This document shows positions 1-8,164 of a stretch of 64,000 nucleotides of DNA, in pieces (the first letter of the stretch is position 1; every line of letters starts with the position of its first letter). The translations under genes were made by a program, and so were the position numbers. Origin of the DNA: Candidatus Gastranaerophilales bacterium (GTDB lineage: Bacteria; Cyanobacteriota; Vampirovibrionia; Gastranaerophilales; CAJFVJ01); contig CALUSR010000005.1 in NCBI GenBank assembly GCA_944323485.1, forward strand, positions 62,001 to 126,000. The letters are read 5' to 3'. Below the pieces are notes generated by a model, which was not told where the DNA came from, did no database searches, and was given only the letters and a program-made list of their open reading frames with translations.

Positions 1-1072
1 AGATATGCTTTATCACCCCAACAAAAATATTTTCAGTATCTCTGCTCCACCCGCTCATTTTCTCAAAAATAATAAATACCCCATTCCACAGCCCCCACAC
101 AACAAAACTCCAGCTGGCGCCATGCCAGAGCCCCGTAAGCAAAAAGACAACAAAAAGATTAACATAGGTTCTGCGAGGAGATATTCTGTTTCCGCCGAGA
201 GGAATGTACAAATATTGTTTGAACCAGGTAGATAAAGAAATATGCCACCTTCTCCAGAATTCTGTTATTGATTTTGAAATATATGGATAGTTGAAATTCT
301 CCATAAATTTAAATCCGAAAATAAATCCAAGACCTATAGCCATATCAGAATATCCTGAAAAATCAAAATACAGCTGAAAGGTATAAGCAAAAGCGCCTAA
401 CCACGCTATCGCAGGAGAAAACGTATCGGCAGGCTGAGAAAAAATCTTATCTGCAATAGCCCCGAGAGTGTTTGCTATTAACATTTTCTTTGATAAACCG
501 ATAATAAAACGTTTTACTCCATACTGAACTTTATCAAAATTCACTTCACGACTGTCTATCTGCTCAGCAACATCATGATATTTTATAATCGGTCCTGCGA
601 CTAACTGAGGAAATAAGCATATAAATAATGCCAGTTTATACAAATTTTTCTGAGCCCTGCACTCTCCCCTATATACATCTATCAGATAAGACATAGCCTG
701 AAAAGTATAAAAAGAAATACCTATCGGCATAATTACTTCAATGAATTTTATATCAAAGGACAACAAATTATTCAAATTATCCAAGACAAAGTTGAAATAC
801 TTGAAATAAAACAAAAAACTCAAATTTGCAACAGCAGAAACAACAAGCGTAATCTTTTTGAATTTCGGATATTTTTCAATAAACAGAGCTCCAAAATAGT
901 TGATAAATATTATCATTAGCATCACAAAAAGATATCTTGCCTCACCCCAGGCATAAAATAAAATACTCGCAGCAAGCAATATAAAATTGTGCCACTCTTT
1001 TTTTGAAACAAAACAAAACAGGCAAACTACAGGCAAAAATAAGAATATAAAAGACATCGAGCTGAATAACAT
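1..1072 (-). CDS. MBOAT-family O-acyltransferase (AlgI/DltB type), 3' end cut by window edge
   Basis: Reading the minus strand from the ATG at 1072 gives an uninterrupted multi-pass membrane protein of 357 codons that runs off the window; the family is usually about 460-520 residues. The AlgI/DltB signature is clear. A WRRWHIS motif is followed by a YIPLGGNR loop, and further on LTGLWHGASW carries the conserved MBOAT histidine. In this family the protein moves an acetyl (or other acyl) group across the inner membrane and hands it to a periplasmic SGNH-type transferase. The next gene upstream, 1 nt away, encodes exactly such a DHHW/AlgJ-like partner, so the two form a polymer O-acetylation pair. 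The acceptor (exopolysaccharide, LPS or peptidoglycan) cannot be read from this sequence. Confidence 0.93.
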   Translation of the reverse strand, partial: MLFSSMSFIFLFLPVVCLFCFVSKKEWHNFILLAASILFYAWGEARYLFVMLMIIFINYFGALFIEKYPKFKKITLVVSAVANLSFLFYFKYFNFVLDNLNNLLSFDIKFIEVIMPIGISFYTFQAMSYLIDVYRGECRAQKNLYKLALFICLFPQLVAGPIIKYHDVAEQIDSREVNFDKVQYGVKRFIIGLSKKMLIANTLGAIADKIFSQPADTFSPAIAWLGAFAYTFQLYFDFSGYSDMAIGLGFIFGFKFMENFNYPYISKSITEFWRRWHISLSTWFKQYLYIPLGGNRISPRRTYVNLFVVFLLTGLWHGASWSFVVWGLWNGVFIIFEKMSGWSRDTENIFVGVIKHI

Positions 1073-1073
1073 C

Positions 1074-2795
1074 TTATCTATCCTCCCGTATATAAAGAGT
1101 ATCAAGCTTATATAGCCCGCTGTAAGACAAACACAACACAAGTATATCCGGTTTGAATTTTATGATATCTTCTTCAAATCTCTTCATCGAAAACTGCTCT
1201 TCATCTTTCAAAAACGGAGAATATGTATATATCCTCTCACTCTCTTTGAAGCTGTAAGGGAAAAACTCTGTCATATTATCTCCGAAAGAATCACCCATCA
1301 ATATTCCCCTGTACCTGCCTTTTTCATATTTATAAAACTTGTGCGGATATTTTTTATAATCATCGAATACAACCGTTTTCAGATTATCAGCATCCTTATG
1401 CAGATAATATCTATACCATACATTCAACAAACTCAAATCATTCAGGTTTAAATAAGATATATAAGACCTTCCGTTGTGGAAAACCCTCGGAAACTCGGAA
1501 CGAATCCTGTTTGAGCGAAACGTAAAATAATCACCTTCACTGACAACGGGAATATCAGGAAAATCTTTTTTTATCTCTTTCATAAGTTTTTTATAACTCA
1601 CAAAAGCGGCATCCTCACTCCAGTGATGATCTCCTTTATAGAACATATACTCTTTTTTTGAAGCCTCTATCATATCATCATAGGGATAAATAATTTTTAC
1701 ACCGAGCTTATCTCTCAAGTAGCTCTGCATAATCTCACTTCTCTCAACTTCAAAAGTTTTGCCGATAAAAGGATACATCTCTCTATGATATACGGCTGAC
1801 TTATCAGGCGGCAGCAGAATGTAGAGTTTGATGCCATTGTTCTTGCAGAACTCCCTTAACTTCCTGATACTGTATTCATATTTATCAAGCTTCTCTTCTG
1901 AGAGATAAGCCCCTGATTTCGACTGATGCAGATGACTGTGCATCCACCCGTTCTGCTTATTCAAAAAGCCCATCTTAGTTGAATAATAATCTTTCGCAAG
2001 ATGGTACCGTAAGTCCATATAAACTCTTACAACCATCTCTCTCAAGAAAAATCTGTCACCATAGAATTCATCAAAGTTTCGTCCATAGTCAAAGTTGATT
2101 TTCCCACCAGAGAACAGCGGTTTATATTTTGCCAGCGCCCGATTCTCAACAACAGAACGTTCTTCCTCTGAAATACGAAGCATAGGGAAAAACAAAAGAG
2201 AAAAAAATATCACAACAACAAACATATCTGAATATCTGCATTCTTTACCAAAACAACCGGCAATTTTGAAGAAAAATACCCCAAAAGCCCCCAAAGCAAT
2301 CAGAAAAAATACAGGAAAATTAATCTTTATTGAAGGAGATTTTATATCAACATCCCCGCTATATGATAGAGTAAAATACTGATTTTCAGGGATAAGAGAA
2401 ACAAAATCCTCTCCACTCTCCATCTTTGCATCTTTTGATGAGAACTTTCCAAAGTCAGTAATTACAACTTCATCTTTCCCTGATGAAAATCTGATTTTAT
2501 CTATAACAACTCTATCAGCTTTGATATGAGGACAATTTGTCGTGATAATTAAACTAAAATTCTTTAAATCTTTAGAATCAGTATGTTTTAAAAAAGCTCT
2601 TAAATAATTTTTATCTCCATCTGGTATAAATTTCTCATAATCATCTTTTGTAGAGATAAAAAATTCAAACTCCGTATTTTTGCTGTTCTTCAGAGATAAA
2701 TCAATCTCCATCGGCTCTTGAGAAAGCCATAACCTCATAGATACAAAAAGAAAAAATATCATGAATATAAAACTTATTGCTATTTTCTTTTTCAT
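1074..2795 (-). CDS. DHHW/AlgJ-AlgX-like SGNH O-acetyltransferase partner with membrane-anchored N-terminal module
   Basis: This 573-residue protein has an N-terminal membrane segment (about residues 5-24). An exported beta-rich region follows (25-155), then two close hydrophobic segments (about 158-180 and 190-208), and then a C-terminal SGNH-like domain. That domain shows the GDHHWS motif and a later MGDSFGD block, which are the catalytic His/Asp and Ser regions of the AlgJ/AlgX/DHHW family. The family transfers acetyl groups delivered by an MBOAT channel to polysaccharide in the periplasm. The MBOAT gene follows after 1 nt, so the two are co-transcribed. The first 200 residues are longer than in simple AlgJ proteins and may be a separate sensing or binding module. 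The catalytic assignment is from motifs only. Confidence 0.85.
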   Translation of the reverse strand: MKKKIAISFIFMIFFLFVSMRLWLSQEPMEIDLSLKNSKNTEFEFFISTKDDYEKFIPDGDKNYLRAFLKHTDSKDLKNFSLIITTNCPHIKADRVVIDKIRFSSGKDEVVITDFGKFSSKDAKMESGEDFVSLIPENQYFTLSYSGDVDIKSPSIKINFPVFFLIALGAFGVFFFKIAGCFGKECRYSDMFVVVIFFSLLFFPMLRISEEERSVVENRALAKYKPLFSGGKINFDYGRNFDEFYGDRFFLREMVVRVYMDLRYHLAKDYYSTKMGFLNKQNGWMHSHLHQSKSGAYLSEEKLDKYEYSIRKLREFCKNNGIKLYILLPPDKSAVYHREMYPFIGKTFEVERSEIMQSYLRDKLGVKIIYPYDDMIEASKKEYMFYKGDHHWSEDAAFVSYKKLMKEIKKDFPDIPVVSEGDYFTFRSNRIRSEFPRVFHNGRSYISYLNLNDLSLLNVWYRYYLHKDADNLKTVVFDDYKKYPHKFYKYEKGRYRGILMGDSFGDNMTEFFPYSFKESERIYTYSPFLKDEEQFSMKRFEEDIIKFKPDILVLCLSYSGLYKLDTLYIREDR

Positions 2796-2875
2796 ATCTA
2801 TCTCTTCTAAACATATAACTTTTTTATTCTAAAAAAAAACATACAAGTTGTAAATTTTATTACATTTTCAGACAC

Positions 2876-2900
2876 AAAAAAAGCTCTCTTCTAAGAGAGC
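2876..2900 (-). terminator. Intrinsic terminator of tRNA-Leu
   Basis: On the minus strand GCTCTCTT and AAGAGAGC form a short stem followed by seven T residues, just downstream of the tRNA 3' end. It closes the tRNA transcription unit before the DHHW gene. Confidence 0.75.
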
Positions 2901-2910
2901 CTGTAATATA

Positions 2911-2996
2911 TGCCGAAGGCCGGACTCGAACCGGCACGTAGGGTGAGCTACGCCAGATTTTGAGTCTGATGCGTCTACCGATTTCGCCACTTCGGC
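2911..2996 (-). tRNA. tRNA-Leu (anticodon CAA)
   Basis: Read on the minus strand, the 86-nt sequence begins GCCGAAG and ends CTTCGGCA, a perfect seven-pair acceptor stem. A GGTTCGAGTCC T-arm and a long variable arm typical of class II tRNAs are present. The anticodon loop CTCAAAA gives anticodon CAA, which reads the Leu codon UUG. The CCA tail is not encoded. Confidence 0.96.
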
Positions 2997-3085
2997 TTGG
3001 TGTAGTTTTATTTTATCAAAAGAAACTTTTTTTTCAAGCTTTTTTCTTGTTATAATAAATTCCATCAAAATAGAGGAAGTTTATC

Positions 3086-4966
3086 ATGTCTACAAACGAA
3101 ACGGAATTACTGCTGATACAAGCATCCGCCATGACTGCGGAAAAGAAATATAAAGAAGCTCTTGAAAAATATAAAGAAGTTCTCAAATCTGATTCTCAAA
3201 ATCTAGAAGCTCTAAAAAATGCAGGTATAAACTACTTTCTTTTGGACGATATCGATAATGCTCTGGAATGTTTCATAAAATTCAAAAAAATTAACGAAGA
3301 TGACGCAACAGTAAGATATTATATCGGCTCTATCTACACTCTAAACGGAGAGATGAACCTTGCAATAGATGAATTCAAAAAAGTTATCGCTCTAAGAGAA
3401 GAATATATAGACACTTATCGTTCTCTTGCAATGATTTATATTTCTCTAAAAAATAATAACGCAGCAATAGAAGTTCTGAAACAGGCGCTTTTATTTGACG
3501 ATAAAGACCCTCAAACAATAAAACTGCTTGCTTCTGCATATCTCAATAATAAAGAAGATGAAGAATCTTTCAAAATTCTTCAATCAGCACTCGAAAAAGG
3601 GATAGAAAATTCGGATATCTACAACATGATAGGCTCGTCTTTTGTCGTAAAAGAACGTCCTCAGGAAGGACTCATATATTTTCAGAAAGCTCTTGAGCTG
3701 ACTCCAGGAGATTACACTGCAATTATCAGCAGCGCTTTGATTTATGGGATAATGCTTGATTTCGATAAAGCAATCGAATACCACAAAAAAGCTCTCGAAC
3801 TATTCCCGACTAATATGGAGCTTCAAATAAATGCGGCTATAGACTGGTATGTAAACGGCTACCTCGATGAAGCAAAACAGCTTATGCTGGAAGTATTGAA
3901 GATAGACCCGAATGAAGCAAGAGCCATGTATCAAATAGCTCTCATATATCATGAACTCTATGATTATGATAACGCTCTTTTATTCCTCAAAAAAATTGCT
4001 CAAATAAATCACTCTGATGTCATCTCCCTCAAAATGGCAGAAGTTTATGCTGATATGGGAGAATATGACAAGGCTTCCGAGATTATGGATAAGCTAATCA
4101 AAAAAAGTGCAACGGAAGCTGAATATTATTATAAATACGCAATCATCTGCACAAAAGCAAAAGATACCGCTTCAGCAGAAAAATACTTCAAAAAATTTAT
4201 CGCCCTCAAGGGAGATGATGCTACAGCAAGAAAAGACCTCGCTGTTCTCTATATTTCAACACACCAAATGGATTATGCAAAAGAAGAATTTGAAAAAGCT
4301 TATGAACTGGCACCTGAAGACCCTTGGATATGCTTCGAATACGGAAATTTCTTTTTTCTCGAAGGAAACTACCAAAAGGCTCTTGAGTTATATAACAAAG
4401 CTATTCAAATTAATCCGCTTCAAACAGAATATTTTATTGCCAAAGCAGTGTTGATGAACAAAATTCAAAAATTTGACGAGGCAATAAAAATCCTGAAGCC
4501 TATTGCAGACAGACAAAACAGACATCCTCAGGTTTTATATACCCTAGCCTGGGCATACCTGCAAAAAGATGATCTGATTGAATCAAAAAAAGTTCTCGAA
4601 AACTATATCCATGACGGACGCTCGGGTCTTGAAATGCTTAACCTCTATGTTATAGTCCTTGATAGACTAGGAGAATATGAAGAAGCCCTGAAAGTTGTAG
4701 ATATTATGCTCGCACAAAATCCGAACAATATGTCTTTGATGTTGAGTAAAGCGAAATACCTCGGCAAAAAAGGCGATGTATCACAGGCAGAAGAAACATA
4801 TCTCACTGTTCTGTCTATACTTCCTGAATATGAAGACGCAATAACAGGACTACTTTCTCTCTACAAAGAAAACGGACTGATTCCAAAAGCAAAAGACTTC
4901 ATCAAAAAAATAAACGCCGACTCTTTCTCAGATCAGGCGCAAGAGTTAATTAAATCTTTTGAATAA
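3086..4966 (+). CDS. TPR-repeat protein, 626 residues
   Basis: The protein is built almost entirely of tetratricopeptide repeats of about 34 residues (roughly 15-17 copies), with the usual A-x-x-x-Y/F and late-proline pattern, for example DPNEARAMYQIALIYHELYD. There is no signal peptide, membrane segment or enzymatic domain, so it is probably a cytoplasmic scaffold or adaptor whose partners are unknown. The start is supported by AGAGGAAG 9-10 nt upstream. It stands alone, transcribed towards the next gene, whose stop codon is directly adjacent on the other strand. Two further TPR genes lie in the window. Confidence 0.85.
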   Translation: MSTNETELLLIQASAMTAEKKYKEALEKYKEVLKSDSQNLEALKNAGINYFLLDDIDNALECFIKFKKINEDDATVRYYIGSIYTLNGEMNLAIDEFKKVIALREEYIDTYRSLAMIYISLKNNNAAIEVLKQALLFDDKDPQTIKLLASAYLNNKEDEESFKILQSALEKGIENSDIYNMIGSSFVVKERPQEGLIYFQKALELTPGDYTAIISSALIYGIMLDFDKAIEYHKKALELFPTNMELQINAAIDWYVNGYLDEAKQLMLEVLKIDPNEARAMYQIALIYHELYDYDNALLFLKKIAQINHSDVISLKMAEVYADMGEYDKASEIMDKLIKKSATEAEYYYKYAIICTKAKDTASAEKYFKKFIALKGDDATARKDLAVLYISTHQMDYAKEEFEKAYELAPEDPWICFEYGNFFFLEGNYQKALELYNKAIQINPLQTEYFIAKAVLMNKIQKFDEAIKILKPIADRQNRHPQVLYTLAWAYLQKDDLIESKKVLENYIHDGRSGLEMLNLYVIVLDRLGEYEEALKVVDIMLAQNPNNMSLMLSKAKYLGKKGDVSQAEETYLTVLSILPEYEDAITGLLSLYKENGLIPKAKDFIKKINADSFSDQAQELIKSFE

Positions 4967-5647
4967 CTATCTTTTGAAAATTCTCTGAAAAATATTCTTT
5001 TTCTTCGGAGCAGTATCTTTATCTTTGTTCTTATCTTTGGAAACATATTCCCGGATAACCTCATTTGTCAAAGGATCTATTTCTTTGAAACGTTGAACGG
5101 TCTTTCCGTCTTTTTTGAAATAAGTTTCAGTTGTTCTCTTTCCCGTGTTTTCATCAAAAGTTACTATTGACTTTGGCTTGCCGTTTTTATCAAACGATGT
5201 AATTCTTATCATATGACCTGTTTTTTGAGAGTAATTCATAATTGCAGAAGTTTTTCCGTCATCATCAAGCCATTTTTCGTTAAATAGTTTGCCTTTTTTA
5301 TAATTAATTATCCTCGATACGGCATCACTTTTGTAAAAACGCCCATACCCTCTTATAGGTGTACCATCTTTAGAAAACATAACGACAACACTCATCCCGT
5401 CATCGGATGTTTTTGATGGAATACCTGAGTTATCAAGTTCTTCTTTTATTTGATCAAGTGTAGCTCTTTTTTCTTCTTTTCTTCCGATAATGCCGGACTT
5501 ATTTAACGCAGATAACACCTCAAGAGTGTTTATCAGCTCTTTTTCAGCATCAGAAACATTTCTATTTTGTTTTTCACGTCCTTCTTGTTTTTTCTTGGAA
5601 GAAAAAACAACTGTAGAACCTGCCATATTTATTCTGTTTACAAACAT
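4967..5647 (-). CDS. Hypothetical protein with D-x-x-G-K short repeats
   Basis: This is a 226-residue soluble protein of unknown function. From about residue 85 it has four to five units of about 20 residues with a turn of the type D-x-x-G-K/T followed by aromatic or charged strands (FSKDGTPIRGYGRF, LDDDGKTSAIMNY, FDKNGKPKSIVTF, FKKDGKTVQRFKE). This resembles MORN- or YD-like beta-hairpin repeats. The first about 80 residues are charged and probably flexible, and the C terminus is strongly basic (KKKNIFQRIFKR). GAGGC lies 6-7 nt before the ATG. It sits 22 nt downstream of bioD in the same direction, so it may be read from the bioD promoter. No enzyme motif is visible. Confidence 0.7.
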   Translation of the reverse strand: MFVNRINMAGSTVVFSSKKKQEGREKQNRNVSDAEKELINTLEVLSALNKSGIIGRKEEKRATLDQIKEELDNSGIPSKTSDDGMSVVVMFSKDGTPIRGYGRFYKSDAVSRIINYKKGKLFNEKWLDDDGKTSAIMNYSQKTGHMIRITSFDKNGKPKSIVTFDENTGKRTTETYFKKDGKTVQRFKEIDPLTNEVIREYVSKDKNKDKDTAPKKKNIFQRIFKR

Positions 5648-5669
5648 TCTTTGCCTCTTCCCCTTTTTT

Positions 5670-6386
5670 CTAGTTAAGCTTAGGTATTTTCATATTAAAC
5701 ACTTCTTCCAAATTCAAATTGTTTATAATTGAATCAATCAAAAACTCGGCACCGCAGCCATCAGAAATAGAAGAAATATCAGGTATAATCCCGAATAATT
5801 TCACCCCTGAAAACTTTCTGATTAATGACGGAGCTGTTTTGATTGCCTCATCTTTTGTGTTCAGAGGATATCTGTTAATAATAACACCGAGAACATTTAT
5901 CCCCATACTCTGAGCCATCTTCACAGTCATAAGAGTATGATTGATTGTGCCTAGAGTTGCCCTCGCAACAATCACAACAGGTAAATTCAGCATCTTAACT
6001 ATATCACTCATCAACAACTCATTATTCACAGGCACCATCAAACCGCCTGCTCCCTCTGTTATAACTATATCAGAAGTCTGCTTCAGTTCACCAAAATCTT
6101 TCAATACTTTTTTCTTATCAATAACAATCCCCTCTAACTCAGCAGCAACAGATGGTGTTGTAGGTGCTTTCATTATATAGCTGTATTTTGTTTTTATATT
6201 ATTATCAATCTGTTTTACAAAAGACAAATCAGGAGAAATAAGCTGCTTATTTCCCTCTATCGCCCCGCTTTGAAACGGCTTATACACACTTATTTCATAT
6301 CCGAGACTCTGCATAACTGCAGCCAACCCTGCCGTAATAACCGTTTTTCCGACATCTGTATCAGTTCCCGTAACAAAAATATCCAT
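5670..6386 (-). CDS. bioD: ATP-dependent dethiobiotin synthetase BioD
   Basis: The 238-residue length is normal for BioD. The N terminus has the P-loop in the family form GTDTDVGKT, then KPFQSGA for the diaminopelargonate site, and later EGAGGLMVPVN, the second nucleotide and substrate motif. The enzyme closes the ureido ring of dethiobiotin from diaminopelargonic acid, CO2 and ATP, the penultimate step of biotin synthesis. No other bio gene is in the window, so the pathway is dispersed or partial here. GAGGCTC precedes the start by a normal distance. It is divergent from gpmI across about 140 bp. Confidence 0.92.
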   Translation of the reverse strand: MDIFVTGTDTDVGKTVITAGLAAVMQSLGYEISVYKPFQSGAIEGNKQLISPDLSFVKQIDNNIKTKYSYIMKAPTTPSVAAELEGIVIDKKKVLKDFGELKQTSDIVITEGAGGLMVPVNNELLMSDIVKMLNLPVVIVARATLGTINHTLMTVKMAQSMGINVLGVIINRYPLNTKDEAIKTAPSLIRKFSGVKLFGIIPDISSISDGCGAEFLIDSIINNLNLEEVFNMKIPKLN

Positions 6387-6524
6387 TTGAGCCTCTGTCT
6401 GTCAATTTAAATAAATAATTTATAACATTATAATTATAAACATAAAAAGTTAACAAATAATATATTGTTTTCTATGTTTATTGTAGATTAAAAACAGATA
6501 AACAGAATAATGAGGCGAAAAAAC

Positions 6525-8054
6525 ATGAATAATCAAAAAGTAGTACTCGCTATAATGGACGGCTGGGGAATCAGAGATGAAAAAGAAGGTAATGCCATCA
6601 AAGAAGCAAATACGCCGAATTTTGATATGCTCTGCAAAACATACCCTCATACAAAAATTTACGCCGAAGGAGAACACGTAGGACTTCCTGCCGGTCAGAT
6701 GGGAAACTCCGAAGTAGGACACCTCAACCTCGGAGCAGGAAGAATTGTCTTTCAAGAACTTTCAAGAATAAACAACGAGATAAAAACAGGAAACTTCTTC
6801 AAAAACGAAGCATTCCTGAAAGCAGCAGACCATGTAAAAAAATATAACTCTGCTCTCCATATCTACGGACTCGTCAGCCCGGGCGGCGTACACAGTTCTA
6901 TGGATCATATCTTTGCATTGATTGATTTTGCAAAGAAAGAAAATATTAAAAACTTCTACGTCCATGCATTCCTCGATGGAAGAGATACCCCGCCTCAAAG
7001 TGCCGTAACTTATCTGAAAGAAGTCGAAGAAAAACTCAAAGAAAATGGCTTTGCACCCGTTGCAACAGTTTCAGGCAGATATTATGCAATGGACAGGGAC
7101 AACAGATGGGATAGAGTTGAAAAAGCTTATGATGCACTGACCTCTATGACAGGAGAAAAAGCTTCTTCAGCTGTTGAAGCTGTCGAAAAATCTTATGCGG
7201 CAGGAACAACAGACGAATTTGTCCTCCCGACAATAATTGGTGATGAAAACTCAAGAATAAAAGATAATGACGCAATCATATTCTTCAACTTCAGACCTGA
7301 TAGAGCAAGAGAAATAACAAGAGCATTCACTCAATCAGACTTCAACGGCTTTGAAAGAAAAGTTGCACCAAAAAACCTTTTCTACGTAACAATGACGCAA
7401 TATGACGAAACATTTACTCTCGATATAGCCTTCAAACCTGAACATATGACAAATATTCTCGGCGAAGTGCTTTCAAAAAACGGAATAAGACAGCTGAGAA
7501 CAGCTGAAACAGAAAAATATGCCCATGTAACATTCTTCTTCAACGGCGGCGAAGAAAAACCTTTTGAAAATGAAGAAAGAATTCTCGTTAAATCACCAAA
7601 AGTACCGACTTATGATATGCAGCCTGAAATGAGCGCTTATGAAGTAAAAGATAATGTTCTGAAAGCCCTCGATAGCGATAAATACGGGGTAATCATCGTA
7701 AACTTTGCAAACCCTGATATGGTCGGTCATACAGGTGTTGAATCAGCAGCAATCAAAGCTATCGAAGCCGTTGACACATGCATAGGCGAGATTGTTAAAA
7801 AAGTTGTTGAAAAAGGCTACGTAATGTATCTCACGGCAGACCATGGAAATGCAGAATGCATGATTGACCCGAAAACAAAAAAACCATTTACCGCTCATAC
7901 AACAAATATGGTCCCATTCATAGCTATCAACCTCAAAGATAAGGATGCAAAATTGAGAGATGGAGCATCTTTATGTGATGTTGCTCCGACAATCCTGAAG
8001 ACTATGGATATAGAACAACCAAAAGAGATGACAGGAAAATCAATTTTGATATAA
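6525..8054 (+). CDS. gpmI: 2,3-bisphosphoglycerate-independent phosphoglycerate mutase
   Basis: The protein is about 509 residues with the metal-binding start VVLAIMDGWG, the phosphoserine region GQMGNSEVGHLNLGAGR, HSSMDHI, the DGRDTPP loop, and C-terminal metal sites NFANPDMVGHTG and TADHGNAE. These are the diagnostic parts of alkaline-phosphatase-fold iPGM, which interconverts 3- and 2-phosphoglycerate in glycolysis and uses Mn. An in-frame ATG lies 15 nt earlier (6510), but the GAGGC ribosome site at 6512-6516 would fall inside that extension and is properly spaced for 6525, so 6525 is chosen. The gene is followed by an exceptionally long perfect hairpin. Confidence 0.96.
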   Translation: MNNQKVVLAIMDGWGIRDEKEGNAIKEANTPNFDMLCKTYPHTKIYAEGEHVGLPAGQMGNSEVGHLNLGAGRIVFQELSRINNEIKTGNFFKNEAFLKAADHVKKYNSALHIYGLVSPGGVHSSMDHIFALIDFAKKENIKNFYVHAFLDGRDTPPQSAVTYLKEVEEKLKENGFAPVATVSGRYYAMDRDNRWDRVEKAYDALTSMTGEKASSAVEAVEKSYAAGTTDEFVLPTIIGDENSRIKDNDAIIFFNFRPDRAREITRAFTQSDFNGFERKVAPKNLFYVTMTQYDETFTLDIAFKPEHMTNILGEVLSKNGIRQLRTAETEKYAHVTFFFNGGEEKPFENEERILVKSPKVPTYDMQPEMSAYEVKDNVLKALDSDKYGVIIVNFANPDMVGHTGVESAAIKAIEAVDTCIGEIVKKVVEKGYVMYLTADHGNAECMIDPKTKKPFTAHTTNMVPFIAINLKDKDAKLRDGASLCDVAPTILKTMDIEQPKEMTGKSILI

Positions 8055-8055
8055 C

Positions 8056-8114
8056 AAAATTTTTGACATAAAAAAAGACCTCTGTATGAGGTCTTTTTTT
8101 ATGTCAAAAATTTT
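8056..8114. terminator. Very long perfect hairpin terminator after gpmI
   Basis: The arms 8056-8082 and 8088-8114 are perfect reverse complements (27 bp) around a 5-nt loop TGTAT. The inner part is GACCTC/GAGGTC flanked by A7/T7, so the core acts as a U-tract terminator in either direction. The outer arms extend the pairing well beyond what termination needs. Confidence 0.85.
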
Positions 8115-8121
8115 TACTGTT

Positions 8122-8143
8122 CTGTTTTTATTAATATATAAAG
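8122..8143 (+). promoter_or_regulatory. T-rich/TATAAAG box, 21 nt before the start codon
   Basis: CTGTTTTTATTAATATATAA followed by AG ends exactly 21 nt before the TTG start at 8165. The same type of box with the same 21-nt spacing precedes the genes starting at 20214 (minus), 23974 (minus) and 41548 (plus). It is most simply a -10-like promoter element, but no transcription start is known. Confidence 0.5.
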
Positions 8144-8164
8144 ACTTAACAAAAGGGTAGAATA

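Noticed and set aside
2868-3068. ORF of 66 codons on the minus strand
   Set aside because: It runs through the tRNA-Leu gene and its terminator; it is a shadow of the RNA gene.
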